Part shown: piece by piece, positions 52,482 through 61,814 of the stretch | Layout: each line of letters begins with the position of its first letter | How positions within the stretch are numbered: the stretch's first letter is position 1 | NCBI RefSeq assembly: GCF_024461735.1 | Contig: NZ_JANGAD010000003.1 | Location: 1-64,000 of the forward strand | Reading direction: 5' to 3' | From: Anaerotignum propionicum | GTDB taxonomy: Bacteria > Bacillota > Clostridia > Lachnospirales > Anaerotignaceae | Length of the DNA: 64,000 nucleotides | Position numbers and translations under genes: made by a program | Notes under the pieces: model-generated | Database searches by the model: none | Told to the model about the DNA's origin: nothing | Seen by the model: only the letters and a program-made list of their open reading frames with translations

Positions 52482-53981
52482 ATGGGATTATTTGATTTTT
52501 TGAAGAAAAAAACAAAGGATGAGCCTTTGGCAGAAGTACAAAAGGACGGCGTTTTTGAATTAGATGGAATAAAGGTTGAAACGCCCCAGTCGGAAATAGC
52601 AGAAATTATCTTAGAAATGGATGAAGACTTGGAAAAAACAGCGGCTGTGAATCGAGCTGTTGGTAAAGCCATGGGGTCTGAGGAAGTTCAAATTTTTAGA
52701 GGAAACGATGACTCTTTATACGGCGAAGCTGATTCCGAATTGGATGCTTCTGAAGAAGAGGAGGTTGAAATTACCACGGAGGATGGGGAAACCTTTGTTT
52801 CGGAGAATCAGGAAGATGGAGAAGCATTTATTGAAGCCCTTTCTGATTTAGCAGTTGAGATGATGGAAAAGCCAAATGGCGAGGAAGAGTTGCTGGTTAT
52901 AACTGCTGAAGGAGATTGTTTTACTGAAGAAAATCCAGAGGAAGCCGAAGGGTTTTTGCAAGAATTAACTGACCTCGTTGAGGAGACTTTGCAACAAGAA
53001 CAAGCTGTCTCTGAGGTTCCTGAGGAAGAGCCTGCAACACATGAAGAAGCTGAGCAAGAAGAAAAAAAGTTAGGTTTTTTTGCAAAGCTGAAAGCAGGAT
53101 TAGATAAAACCAGAAAGAGTATTTTGGGCGGCGTAGATGCAGTTTTAGGTGGATTTACAAAAATTGATGAAGAATTGTTTGAGGAGTTGGAGGAAGCCCT
53201 CATTATGGCAGATATGGGTGTGCAGACAACAATGAACATTGTTGAGAATTTGCGCAAACGAGTAAAGCGTGAACACGCAACAGACCCATCCTTGATTAAA
53301 GGAATGCTGGCTGACGAAATTACTGCAATTTTATCTGAGGGGGTACAGCAGGAGGAAACCTTGCCCAATCCTTCGGTCATTCTTGTAATAGGTGTAAATG
53401 GTGTTGGAAAAACCACTACAATCGGCAAATTGGCAAGCCGCTATAAGGCAGAGGGGCGCTCTGTTTTGCTTGCAGCGGCAGATACATTCCGTGCAGCTGC
53501 CATTGACCAGCTTGAAGTTTGGGGGCAACGTGCAGGAATTGAGGTCATTAAGCAGGAGGAAAATTCTGACCCGGCGGCAGTGGTTTACGATGCCGTTCAT
53601 GCGGCAAGAAGTCAAAAGCGTGATCTTTTGATTTGCGACACTGCAGGACGTTTGCATAACAAAAAGAACCTAATGGAGGAGCTTCGTAAAATTGGAAAGG
53701 TAATAGAGCGGGAGCATCCCGATGCCCATAAAGAGGTATATTTGGTTTTGGACGCAACGACAGGACAGAATGCATTACAGCAAGCAAAGCTGTTTCAAGA
53801 AGTTGCTGATATTACAGGTATTATCCTTACAAAGCTGGATGGTACGGCAAAGGGCGGCATTGTGGTAGCCATTAAAAGTGAACTGCAAATTCCAGTGCGT
53901 TATATTGGCGTAGGCGAAGGTATCAACGATTTACAGAAATTCGATGCTAAGGAATTTGCCAAGGCTTTATTTGGGGAATAA
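52482..53981 (+). CDS. ftsY: Signal recognition particle receptor FtsY
   Basis: 499 residues, longer than the usual 330 because of a very acidic N-terminal extension (about 30-195, many Glu), which assists membrane targeting. The NG domain follows: [17 protein letters not shown] (G1), [13 protein letters not shown] (G3), and [10 protein letters not shown] (G4), ending [19 protein letters not shown]. It accepts SRP-bound ribosomes at the membrane. RBS GAGGTG. smc-ftsY is conserved; ffh does not follow here. Confidence 0.97.
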   Translation: MGLFDFLKKKTKDEPLAEVQKDGVFELDGIKVETPQSEIAEIILEMDEDLEKTAAVNRAVGKAMGSEEVQIFRGNDDSLYGEADSELDASEEEEVEITTEDGETFVSENQEDGEAFIEALSDLAVEMMEKPNGEEELLVITAEGDCFTEENPEEAEGFLQELTDLVEETLQQEQAVSEVPEEEPATHEEAEQEEKKLGFFAKLKAGLDKTRKSILGGVDAVLGGFTKIDEELFEELEEALIMADMGVQTTMNIVENLRKRVKREHATDPSLIKGMLADEITAILSEGVQQEETLPNPSVILVIGVNGVGKTTTIGKLASRYKAEGRSVLLAAADTFRAAAIDQLEVWGQRAGIEVIKQEENSDPAAVVYDAVHAARSQKRDLLICDTAGRLHNKKNLMEELRKIGKVIEREHPDAHKEVYLVLDATTGQNALQQAKLFQEVADITGIILTKLDGTAKGGIVVAIKSELQIPVRYIGVGEGINDLQKFDAKEFAKALFGE

Positions 53982-53995
53982 GGAGGCGATTGATT

Positions 53996-54706
53996 ATGGA
54001 AAACGAGAAAAACATCTCAGAGCTTCATTATAAGGAGCCCGAGAATACAGGAAAAAAAAGACCGGTGCATACAACACCTTATGACAAGGAAATAGAAAAA
54101 CATATGAAATCTTTGTTCCCTGACCGAAAAGAGCGTGTGTTTTATGAAAAAACTTCGGATTTCTTGCAGATAGATATTCATTTGCTGGAAGCACCCACGA
54201 AAAAAGACTTTCATGTTTTGTATACCGTGGGAATGAGTGCATTGGCAATGAAGCTGCCGGAAGACTTATTGCCCCAATATCAAGGGTTGGAAAGGGCAGA
54301 ATTGATGTTGCTTTTACCGTCGGAATGGAATCTCTTTCTTCCCGAGGATGGAAAGGTGGATAACCGTTTATGGTGGCCTGTGAATCTGATGAAATATATC
54401 TCCCGCTTTCCCCATGAATATCGAACTTGGCTTGGATGGGGACACACAATTCCCAATTCGGAAGAATATCTTCCTTATGATGATAGCACAGCACTTTGCG
54501 GCGTCATGCTAGGGGCATTGCAAGAAGAAATTAGTGTAATGCAATGCAAGGATGGCACACAAATTAATTTTTATACTCTAATTCCTCTCTTCAAAGAGGA
54601 AATTGAAGGGAAGCAAAAAGAGGGCACAGAGGCCTTGATTACCAAGTTATCCTCTTTAAATGGTTTTGGTATGATTGTCTTTCCTGACAGACCAAGTGTA
54701 TACTAA
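53996..54706 (+). CDS. Suppressor-of-fused (SUFU) domain protein
   Basis: 236 residues, no signal peptide. From about residue 35 the sequence follows the bacterial SUFU-like domain (PF05076): EKHMKSLFP...VFYEKTSDFLQIDIHLLEAPTKKDFHVLYTVGMSALAM, ERAELMLLLPSEWNLF, WWPVNLMKYISRFPHEYRTWLGWGHTIPN and INFYTLIPLFKEEIEGKQKEG. In bacteria the role is unclear; some occur as immunity proteins in toxin systems. No toxin gene is next to it; it is 14 bases after ftsY with RBS AGGAGG at 53981-53986, so it is likely cotranscribed. ATG 53996 chosen over TTG 53990 by spacing. Confidence 0.8.
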   Translation: MENEKNISELHYKEPENTGKKRPVHTTPYDKEIEKHMKSLFPDRKERVFYEKTSDFLQIDIHLLEAPTKKDFHVLYTVGMSALAMKLPEDLLPQYQGLERAELMLLLPSEWNLFLPEDGKVDNRLWWPVNLMKYISRFPHEYRTWLGWGHTIPNSEEYLPYDDSTALCGVMLGALQEEISVMQCKDGTQINFYTLIPLFKEEIEGKQKEGTEALITKLSSLNGFGMIVFPDRPSVY

Positions 54707-54764
54707 ATTGATTAGAATATATACTTTTTACCATAGCAAAATTACAAATAATAAGTTAATAATA

Positions 54765-54800
54765 ATGGCAGACAGCGAGCAATCGTTGTCTGTCATTTTT
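54765..54800 (+). terminator. Terminator after SUFU gene
   Basis: ATGGCAGACAGCGA (54765-54778) / TCGTTGTCTGTCAT (54783-54796), 14 bp with two G-U pairs, loop GCAA, then T run. It closes the smc-ftsY transcript. Confidence 0.85.
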
Positions 54801-54966
54801 ATGTAATCCATTAATGCTAGTAAAATGCATGGTGTAGATCGTGACACTTTGTCGACAAAAAAACAGATAAGTCGTCATTATTGTTAATTAATTACCGATT
54901 ATTAATAAATAAAATTTTATCTATTGAATTATTTTTTATTTTCTAATAATTTTTTAATAACAGTCA

Positions 54967-54995
54967 TTTACATATATGTAAAAATATATTATAAT
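54967..54995 (+). promoter_or_regulatory. Strong sigma-A promoter with a long leader
   Basis: TTTACA (54967-54972), 17-base spacer, TATAAT (54990-54995). The first real gene starts 430 bases later. Confidence 0.75.
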
Positions 54996-55425
54996 CAGTA
55001 TAAGATTTCCATGGATCAACTTGAAATTGACTACCAATATATAAATAAAATGCTGATTTTAAAAAGATTTACGTTGAATTTTGAATTTCTAACTGATAAA
55101 TACACATAAAGGTGAAATTATATACGAACTATTAATAAGATGGAATGCGATATCTTTCAAAGTTAAATATTTGTCATTTATACGTGGTTAAGTATTTTTA
55201 ATTTTTAATTCAAGCATAAAAAGTACCACTTAAAAGGCAACATAATGATTCCTTTACTCCAAGAACATCAAACTGTAAAAATCTCAAACACCATGGATTT
55301 CAAAAAAAGATACTCTCATAAAATCAGTATTCATTAATTCGCTTTCAAAAATCAGAAAAAGGGATTTCCATCTCTGTAACCACACATTTTTTTACGAATC
55401 ATAATTATTTAAGGGGGAGAAAGAA
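54996..55425 (+). other. Long AT-rich leader or intergenic region
   Basis: About 430 bases between the promoter and the membrane-protein gene. Short frames exist but have no RBS and no protein-like composition. I see no terminator hairpin and no known riboswitch motif. Confidence 0.4.
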
Positions 55426-55887
55426 ATGAATGAAAATAATAGTGCATCAGAATTAGAAAATAATGTAAGTGCAGGTGATTTGGCAGTGTCAACAAACATG
55501 GAATCAGCAACTAACATCCAAACCAAAGTTTCAGAAAAGACTAAGAAAAGCAAACTTCTTCTTGTTTCTGGTATATTAGGAACATTATATTTGATATATC
55601 TTATTACATACTTTATGGGAGGGATGGCGACTGATGACCAAGCGCAGGTGATTGCTGGTGGAATTGCAACAATGTTAGTAATGCCACATATGCTGTGTGT
55701 TGGTATAGCAGTTATTTTTACTTGGATCGGTTGGGCATTAAGAGCAAGATGGGGTGCATTGGTAGCAGGAATTCTATATTCAGTGTCCATTTTGGCAATG
55801 TTCATCTATGCGCCTTTCGTAATCATTCAACTTATATTAAGTTTTGTAGGATTTGCTAAAATGAAAAAAAGTAATGAAGCTAAATAA
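55426..55887 (+). CDS. Small membrane protein of unknown function
   Basis: 153 residues. A polar Asn/Ser/Glu-rich N-terminal tail of ~40 residues, then a Lys cluster and four hydrophobic segments (LLLVSGILGTLYLIYLITYFMGG, GGIATMLVMPHMLCVGIAVIFTWIGW, GALVAGILYSVSILAMFIY, FVIIQLILSFVGFA). The layout resembles small DUF4190/DUF4870-like or SHOCT-free membrane proteins, but I do not recognise the family. RBS GGGGGAG. Monocistronic with a strong terminator. Confidence 0.75.
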   Translation: MNENNSASELENNVSAGDLAVSTNMESATNIQTKVSEKTKKSKLLLVSGILGTLYLIYLITYFMGGMATDDQAQVIAGGIATMLVMPHMLCVGIAVIFTWIGWALRARWGALVAGILYSVSILAMFIYAPFVIIQLILSFVGFAKMKKSNEAK

Positions 55888-55981
55888 TGTGTGTATGATT
55901 TGAATCTGATTTTGAAAGTAAAGAACTTAAACAACTGGTAGTTATGAAAAGTTGCGTTTGTTTCCCAATAAAAATTTAAGA

Positions 55982-56020
55982 AATGCACCATAACAATGAA
56001 AATAGTTGTTATGGTGCATT
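55982..56020 (+). terminator. Bidirectional terminator
   Basis: AATGCACCATAACAA (55982-55996... read to 55997) pairs with TTGTTATGGTGCATT (56006-56020), 15 bp perfect. It lies between the convergent membrane-protein and cupin genes. Confidence 0.8.
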
Positions 56021-56057
56021 CTTCGCGCGATTGATAAAAAGCTAAGGCTTATGAATT

Positions 56058-56408
56058 TTATTTTACTTCTTCGTTGATAATCAAAGCAATCATTTCCATA
56101 TCTTCGTCAGTATTATTTTCGATGGAGTGCCATTGTCCCACCTCGATAAGACAGACATCACCGGGATGTACAGTAGTTTTGGAACCGTCGTTGTCGATGA
56201 AAGTTCCTTCGCCTTTGATAATTGCGTAGGGCTCTGTATTACCAATGTGCTGATGCCAACCGATGCTGCTGTGAGGCTTTACGATAACGCGGGCATACAT
56301 TGTTGCGTGCCCCATCAATTCTTCTTTTTCCATGAAATGATGAATCTCAACGGAGCCCCTTCCATCTCTTAAACCTTCTACTGTTACAACTCTTTCTTTT
56401 CTTACCAT
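56058..56408 (-). CDS. Cupin-domain protein
   Basis: 116 residues, one cupin barrel. Metal motif 1 GWHQHIGNTEPYAIIKGEGTF supplies two His and a Glu; motif 2 HPGDVCLIEVGQWHSIEN supplies the last His. Such proteins bind a metal and a small sugar or acid; no specific reaction can be assigned. RBS on the minus strand AAAGGAG. Possibly transcribed after the radical SAM gene just upstream of it. Confidence 0.88.
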   Translation of the reverse strand: MVRKERVVTVEGLRDGRGSVEIHHFMEKEELMGHATMYARVIVKPHSSIGWHQHIGNTEPYAIIKGEGTFIDNDGSKTTVHPGDVCLIEVGQWHSIENNTDEDMEMIALIINEEVK

Positions 56409-56429
56409 GATTGTTCTCCTTTCATTTTT

Positions 56430-57374
56430 TCAGTGAATTCTTTTTTCAACACCCTCTAAATTAAAGATAGGGGTATAATCAGAGGTTGCTGCGCTCTTTT
56501 TTTGCATAAAACCATTTTTTAGCCCAATATTTAAGAAATATTCCGTTACTTTTTCATACTCGAAAGTAGTTAGTTTACGGGATAGAGCTTTTATTTTGTT
56601 TGCCCGATGCATGGGTATGTATTGATTTAGGAGGGAAACATAGGTGTCACCGCCTAGGGTATCTTTAATCCAATCTAATATTTTAAAGCTATCTCCATAG
56701 TGTGATGGAAGCACGAGATGGCGAATCATCAATCCCTTTTGCATCAAACCGTTTTCATCAAAAATATCAAGGGGAACCTGCCTCCTCATTTCAAGAATAG
56801 CCTTAGATGCTATGGTGGAATAATGGGGGGCGTAGGAATATTCTTGTGCAATTTTGTCATCCCAATATTTAAAATCAGGTAGGTAGATATCAATTAGACC
56901 ATCCAGTAGATGTAGCCCCTCCGAGGATTCATAGCCATTGGTATTGTAAACGACGGGTATAGTTAGTCCATTATTTTTAGCCAGGCGCAATGCCACAGCA
57001 ATTTGAGGGATAAATTGGGTTGGTGAAACCAAATTGATATTGTGCAAACCCATTGCCTGTTGCTCCAAAAAAATTTCTGCTAAGCGTTCAATTGTAACTT
57101 CTTTGCCAAATCCATTTTCGCTGATTTCATAATTCTGGCAAAAAATGCAACGTAGATTGCAATAGGAAAAAAATACTGTCCCAGAACCTTTCGTACCACT
57201 GATTGGAGGTTCTTCCCAAAAATGTGCACTGACCAAAGCAACCTTAGGAAGAAGAGATGCGTGGCAAAAACCTATTTGATTGTCTGCACGATCAACGTGG
57301 CAATGCCTTGGACAGACTGAACAATGGGATAAAGGGGAGTGACCTTGTTCCATATGAAAACCTGCTTTCCGCAT
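56430..57374 (-). CDS. Radical SAM protein, PflA-like family
   Basis: 314 residues. Radical SAM Cys72, Cys76 and Cys79 (YCNLRCIFCQN). Before them lies a second cysteine group, Cys18, Cys21, Cys25 and Cys37, found in the family annotated as putative pyruvate formate-lyase activating-like proteins (MJ0907 type) with unknown substrate. NLVSPTQFIPQIAVALRLAKNNGLTIPVVYNTNGYES is the conserved core. It is not next to a glycyl radical enzyme. The start is unsure: ATG 57374 or ATG 57353; neither has an ideal RBS. Confidence 0.85.
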   Translation of the reverse strand: MRKAGFHMEQGHSPLSHCSVCPRHCHVDRADNQIGFCHASLLPKVALVSAHFWEEPPISGTKGSGTVFFSYCNLRCIFCQNYEISENGFGKEVTIERLAEIFLEQQAMGLHNINLVSPTQFIPQIAVALRLAKNNGLTIPVVYNTNGYESSEGLHLLDGLIDIYLPDFKYWDDKIAQEYSYAPHYSTIASKAILEMRRQVPLDIFDENGLMQKGLMIRHLVLPSHYGDSFKILDWIKDTLGGDTYVSLLNQYIPMHRANKIKALSRKLTTFEYEKVTEYFLNIGLKNGFMQKKSAATSDYTPIFNLEGVEKRIH

Positions 57375-57528
57375 ACCCCTATGGAATCAGATACATTAAA
57401 TTCCAGCGGAGTCATTTTTGTTTTCTATATGATACCACGATTAGAAACAGTTTCATATAGAAAAATAAAAACTCATGTGGTAAAATGCAATTGTAGCTCG
57501 AAATAAGGCGAATCAATTGGGGGGCGGA

Positions 57529-57762
57529 ATGATGAAAGAATACGATATCAAGGCGCAGGAAACTCAAGTGCTTACAAAAGTTATTTGTAATTGCTGTGGC
57601 AAGGAGATACCCCAGATCAGAGAGGGGATATGGGAGGAATATTTCCATGCTGAAAAATCATGGGGTTATTTCTCACAACAAGACGGAAGACAGGATTCTT
57701 TTGATTTATGCCAAGATTGCTATGAAAAAATGATTAAAGGTTTTCAAATGAAAGCATTCTAA
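57529..57762 (+). CDS. Small zinc-ribbon-like protein
   Basis: 77 residues. Two CXXC knuckles, ICNCCGKEI and DLCQDCYEKM, likely bind one zinc. The middle WEEYFHAEKSWGYFSQQDGRQDSFD is typical of a small uncharacterised Clostridia family. RBS GGGGGGCGG; ATG 57529 or 57532. Divergent from the radical SAM gene. Function unknown. Confidence 0.7.
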   Translation: MMKEYDIKAQETQVLTKVICNCCGKEIPQIREGIWEEYFHAEKSWGYFSQQDGRQDSFDLCQDCYEKMIKGFQMKAF

Positions 57763-57818
57763 ACAGGGAGAAATCCCTGTACATATTCTAACCCCTTGCC
57801 CCGTATGGGGTTTTTTTA
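57763..57818 (+). terminator. Tandem hairpin terminator
   Basis: First hairpin ACAGGGA-GAAA-TCCCTGT (57763-57780); second AACCCC (57790-57795) / GGGGTT (57807-57812) with following T run. Confidence 0.8.
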
Positions 57819-57899
57819 CTGGAGAAATTGCATACAGAAAAAAATTGTGTTTCTTTATTGAGACAATGGGTTCTTTCTAAATCTAATAAGCGCATAAAG

Positions 57900-57937
57900 A
57901 AAAGGCTTGGAAGTTTTTTGGACTCCAAAGCCTTTTT
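57900..57937 (-). terminator. Terminator of KdpDE-like pair
   Basis: AAAAGGCTTGGA (57900-57911) / TCCAAAGCCTTTTT (57924-57937) with one mismatch; A and T runs make it bidirectional. Confidence 0.75.
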
Positions 57938-57982
57938 AGAATTTTTACAATAGAACTCATAAATACGTTTGCCGACAAGAGA

Positions 57983-58678
57983 TTATTCCTCAGCCATACG
58001 ATATCCAATACCAACCTCAGTAAAAATATATTCTGGGGCGGCAGGGTTTTTCTCAAGTTTTCTTCGAATGTTAGCCATGTTTACCCTTAAAATCTGATTA
58101 TCCTTAACGGCATATGGCCCCCAAAGCTCGGTGATAATGGCGTCATAAGTCAATACACGACCGGCACTTTTTGCCAGTAAAGAAACGATTTTATACTCAA
58201 TTTGTGTTAAGTGAACTTCGTTCCCATCAACAATAACCAGCCTTTTTTGAAAATCAATTTTCAATTTTTTCACAGAGAAAAGATGTTCGGAAGTCCCTGA
58301 ATGGTTGCTGGTGTTGTGGCGGATGGCAGTGCGAATGCGTGCCAAGAGCTCCGAGGTGCCAAACGGCTTTACAATATAATCATCTGCGCCAATATCCAAA
58401 GCTTCAACCTTATCCCCTTCATCACTACGGGCAGAAACGACAATCACGGGTGTGGAGCTCCATGTTCTAAGTTCTTTTAAAATGGTGATACCATCTATAT
58501 CAGGCAGACCTAAATCCAATATGATTAAATCTGGACAGTGGGATGGTATCATGGATAAGGCTTCCTTCCCTTTTTTCGCACAGATCACACTGTAGTTATT
58601 GGATTTAAGTGTCATTTCCATAAAATTGCTGATGGGTTCTTCATCCTCAACAATTAATATTTTCGATTTCACTGTCAT
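57983..58678 (-). CDS. kdpE: KdpE-like response regulator (OmpR family)
   Basis: 231 residues. Receiver domain with phospho-acceptor Asp55 (IILDLGLPDIDG) and conserved Lys in VKPFGTSELLARIR; C-terminal winged helix (HLTQIEYKIVSLLAKSAGRVLTYDAIITELWGPYAVKDNQILRVNMANIRRKLE) closely KdpE-like. It probably binds promoter DNA after phosphorylation by the adjacent kinase. The symbol reflects similarity: no kdpFABC genes are in the window, so the target is unknown. One base separates it from the kinase gene upstream. Confidence 0.9.
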   Translation of the reverse strand: MTVKSKILIVEDEEPISNFMEMTLKSNNYSVICAKKGKEALSMIPSHCPDLIILDLGLPDIDGITILKELRTWSSTPVIVVSARSDEGDKVEALDIGADDYIVKPFGTSELLARIRTAIRHNTSNHSGTSEHLFSVKKLKIDFQKRLVIVDGNEVHLTQIEYKIVSLLAKSAGRVLTYDAIITELWGPYAVKDNQILRVNMANIRRKLEKNPAAPEYIFTEVGIGYRMAEE

Positions 58679-58679
58679 A

Positions 58680-60230
58680 TTATGATTCTCCTTTCATGGG
58701 CAATGCGAATGTAAAGATAGCACCTCCGCAGGGTTGGTTTTCGGCAAATATTCTGCCGTTATGGGCAAGAATAATGGTTTTGCAAAGGGAAAGGCCGATT
58801 CCTAATCCCCTATTGGAATCCACAGAGGCACTGCCATTTTCTCCTTCAAAAATCGTGGCAATTCTTGCGGGGTCAATGCCTTTTCCATAGTCTGTAACAG
58901 TAAAAAATATTTCATTACTTTCTTTAAATACCTTGAGTGAAATTGGCAAAATGGTTTGGGCATGTCGTATGGCATTTTCCAATAAATTAATCAAAACCTG
59001 CTCAATTAGCGTGGCATCCATAGGTACAATCAGCATTTCTTCAGGAACTGAAACGAATATGGAGGCGTCTGGAAATCTTTTATGAACTCTGGCAATAGCT
59101 TCAGAAACAATTTCTTCTACCACTTCATCTTGTTTTTTTACTTTGGCGCCGTCGCTGCTAATTTTTGTAATGGAAAGCAGATTTTCAACCATATGAATCA
59201 GCCATTGAGCATCATGGTGAATATCAACAAGTAATCGATCAAAGGTTTCTTCAGTTACCTTATCCTTATTTTCAAGTAAAGTGGAGCTGGCACCAATGAT
59301 ACAAGTGAGAGGCGTGCGCAAATCGTGAGACACAGCCCTTAAAAGATTGCTTCGCATTTTTTCTTTTTCTTTTTCCAATAGGATTTTCTGTGCTTTTTCT
59401 TCAATGGCTTGCCTTTCAATGGCTAAGATAGTTTGAAAAACCATAATGCTTGAAAATTTATAGATATCTATCAACATATTACCTGGGTTTTCAAAAAGCA
59501 ATCCGATTACACCATAAATCCTATTATCTACGGAAATGGGGATATAAGTTCCTTTACAGTTATGGGCTTCTGATTCAAGGGTCACACCGGAAATTTTATT
59601 TGTTGTGAAAGCAATTTTTGCGACTTGCAATTCCAAAGGGCTATTTAAAATGAGTTCATCGTGACTTTTTATGGCTTTTATTAGTTTAATATCTGGTGCT
59701 GTGGGATCTCCAAAATAACCGATTACACTACATTGATTTGACTGAGAAAAAAAATCTACAGTGATTTCCATTATTTGATTCAGTGTATTGGCAGAGAGCA
59801 GTGCATTGCTCATTTTTGTTAGATTTTCAGAGCGATTTTCCCGCATTGCAGAAAGTACAGCAGCTTTTTTAACCCTTGTCGTCAAAGCACTGACTAAAAC
59901 TGACATTAGTAGGAGTAAGGCGAAAGTGATGGGGTAGCCTGACAATGAAAAATTTAAGGCAAAAAAAGGATAGGTGAAGAAGAAATTAACAGCAATTACT
60001 CCACCGATAGAGGCTAGCAATCCCCAGATATACCCACTGGTAATTACAGAAGTTATGGCAACGCCAAACATATAGACCCCAAAAATATTATCACTGATGA
60101 CATTCATTTCCACAACACATAATGCAAAGGAAGTTGCAATCAAAAAGATTAATATTGTTTTAAACAAATCAAATAGAATAATATCTGGGGATAATTGAAT
60201 CGTTTTTAATTGATGCAAATATTCTCTCAT
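58680..60230 (-). CDS. kdpD: KdpD-like sensor histidine kinase without N-terminal sensor domain
   Basis: 516 residues against about 890 in full KdpD. The N-terminal KdpD and UspA domains are absent. It starts with the four-helix DUF4118 membrane part (~20-120), a GAF region (~140-270), HisKA with His302 in RAVSHDLRTPLTC and HATPase with NLLENAIRHA and DYGKGIDP, GLGIGLSLC. Short KdpD forms occur in other Clostridia. It lies head-to-tail with kdpE. Whether it still senses K+ or another envelope signal is open. Confidence 0.9.
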   Translation of the reverse strand: MREYLHQLKTIQLSPDIILFDLFKTILIFLIATSFALCVVEMNVISDNIFGVYMFGVAITSVITSGYIWGLLASIGGVIAVNFFFTYPFFALNFSLSGYPITFALLLLMSVLVSALTTRVKKAAVLSAMRENRSENLTKMSNALLSANTLNQIMEITVDFFSQSNQCSVIGYFGDPTAPDIKLIKAIKSHDELILNSPLELQVAKIAFTTNKISGVTLESEAHNCKGTYIPISVDNRIYGVIGLLFENPGNMLIDIYKFSSIMVFQTILAIERQAIEEKAQKILLEKEKEKMRSNLLRAVSHDLRTPLTCIIGASSTLLENKDKVTEETFDRLLVDIHHDAQWLIHMVENLLSITKISSDGAKVKKQDEVVEEIVSEAIARVHKRFPDASIFVSVPEEMLIVPMDATLIEQVLINLLENAIRHAQTILPISLKVFKESNEIFFTVTDYGKGIDPARIATIFEGENGSASVDSNRGLGIGLSLCKTIILAHNGRIFAENQPCGGAIFTFALPMKGES

Positions 60231-60320
60231 AGTTAACCTCGCTAAAAATGAATAACAATTATATTATACACTGATTTTTGGACAAGAGGAAATGTTTTTT
60301 CACATTTGTTATAGGTGTCA

Positions 60321-60349
60321 TTGCAAAGCGTAAGATTGTTTGTTATAAT
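60321..60349 (+). promoter_or_regulatory. Sigma-A promoter of lysA
   Basis: TTGCAA (60321-60326), 17-base spacer, TATAAT (60344-60349); start codon 38 bases downstream. No lysine riboswitch fits in this short leader. Confidence 0.8.
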
Positions 60350-60386
60350 TGTAAGCAAATTTTATCGTAAAAGGAGCATTATACAA

Positions 60387-61643
60387 ATGAAGAATCCATT
60401 TGTTACTTTAGAGCAGGCAAAAAAAATAATTGAACAATATCCAACGCCTTTCCATCTTTATGATGAAAAAGGAATTCGTGAAAATGCCCGCATGGTAAAC
60501 CGTGCGTTTTCTTGGAATAAAGGCTTTCGAGAATATTTTGCGGTAAAGGCGACCCCTACTCCTGGTATTTTACAAATTTTAAAAGAAGAAGGCTGTGGTG
60601 TGGATTGTTCCTCTTTTACAGAGCTTATGATTGCAGAAGCATTAGGATTTTCCGGTGACGGAATTATGTTTTCTTCCAATATGACTCCAGCTGAAGATTT
60701 TGTTCTGGCTGATAAATTAGGTGCTATTATTAACTTCGATGACTTTACTCATATTGCCTTTTTTGAGAAACTGGCAAAAATTCCTGAAACTGTTTGTTGT
60801 AGATTCAATCCCGGTGGTCTTTTTCAGGTTTCCAATGATATTATGGATAACCCGGGAGATGCAAAATATGGTATGACCAAGGAACAAATTAAGGAAGCTT
60901 TTCGTATTTTAAAGGAAAAGGGTGCAAAACATTTTGGTATTCACTCGTTTTTGGCAAGCAGTACAAGCTCTAATACCTATTATCCCATGTTAGCGAAGAT
61001 TTTATTTGAGTTGGCAGTAGAACTGAAAAAAGAATTAGGTGTTCATATTGCGTTCATCAATCTTTCAGGTGGTGTTGGGATACCTTATCATGCTGAAGAT
61101 ATGGCATGTGATATTATGGCAATTGGTGAGGGTGTGAAACAGGTATACGAAGAGGTATTGAAACCTGAGGGTATGGACGACGTGGCTATTTTTACAGAAA
61201 TGGGACGGTTTATGCTGGCACCTTACGGAAGCCTTTTGGCGACTGCCATTCATGAGAAGCATATTTACAAAGAATATATTGGTCTAGATGCTTGTGCCGC
61301 AAATCTGATGCGTCCTGCTATGTATGGAGCTTATCACCATATTACCATATTGGGAAAAGAAGATAAAGCCTGTGACCATATTTATGATGTTGTGGGTGGC
61401 CTTTGCGAAAACAATGATAAATTTGCAATTGACCGCTTGCTTCCTGAAATAAAGATTGGAGATATCATTTATATCCATGATACCGGTGCCCACGGTCATG
61501 CAATGGGATATAATTATAATGGAAAATTACGTTCTGCTGAACTTCTATTGAAGGAGAACGGAGAAATTGCTTTACTTCGTCGTGCAGAGACACCAGAGGA
61601 TTATTTTGCTACCTTTGATTTTACAAATTTATTTATAAAATAA
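60387..61643 (+). CDS. lysA: Diaminopimelate decarboxylase family protein
   Basis: 418 residues, fold-type III PLP decarboxylase. PLP Lys in YFAVKATPTPGIL (~47); CCRFNPGG, GIHSFLASSTSS in place of the usual HIGSQ, LSGGVGIPY and EMGRFMLAPYG follow; GGLCENNDKFAIDRLLP holds the active-site Cys. It should turn meso-diaminopimelate into lysine; the unusual HIHSQ-type segment puts it in a diverged subgroup common in Clostridia. ATG 60387 has AAAGGAG 10 bases upstream. Monocistronic. Confidence 0.88.
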   Translation: MKNPFVTLEQAKKIIEQYPTPFHLYDEKGIRENARMVNRAFSWNKGFREYFAVKATPTPGILQILKEEGCGVDCSSFTELMIAEALGFSGDGIMFSSNMTPAEDFVLADKLGAIINFDDFTHIAFFEKLAKIPETVCCRFNPGGLFQVSNDIMDNPGDAKYGMTKEQIKEAFRILKEKGAKHFGIHSFLASSTSSNTYYPMLAKILFELAVELKKELGVHIAFINLSGGVGIPYHAEDMACDIMAIGEGVKQVYEEVLKPEGMDDVAIFTEMGRFMLAPYGSLLATAIHEKHIYKEYIGLDACAANLMRPAMYGAYHHITILGKEDKACDHIYDVVGGLCENNDKFAIDRLLPEIKIGDIIYIHDTGAHGHAMGYNYNGKLRSAELLLKENGEIALLRRAETPEDYFATFDFTNLFIK

Positions 61644-61773
61644 ATAAAATAAGTTTTTTTTATTTTTAAAACAAAGTGAGACTTGGTTCTTAAGGCTAAA
61701 AATTGAAAAGCCCATTTGCTTTATTTAAAAAATATTCAGATATGGAATATGGTCTTTTCAATGGTTTGAAATA

Positions 61774-61803
61774 AAAAATAACGGCGTTTGCCGTTATTTT
61801 TTA
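61774..61803 (+). terminator. Bidirectional terminator between lysA and dsdA
   Basis: AAAAATAACGGC (61774-61785) / GCCGTTATTTTT (61790-61801), 12 bp perfect with loop GTTT and A/T runs on both sides. Confidence 0.92.
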
Positions 61804-61814
61804 TTAGAATGAAT

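Noticed and set aside
53996-54706. Toxin-immunity locus around the SUFU protein
   Set aside because: No polymorphic toxin, secretion marker or repeated immunity genes are adjacent.
54924-55109. 61-codon plus-strand frame in the 54.7-55.4 kb gap
   Set aside because: It overlaps the sigma-A promoter, has no RBS and is made of AT-rich codons only.
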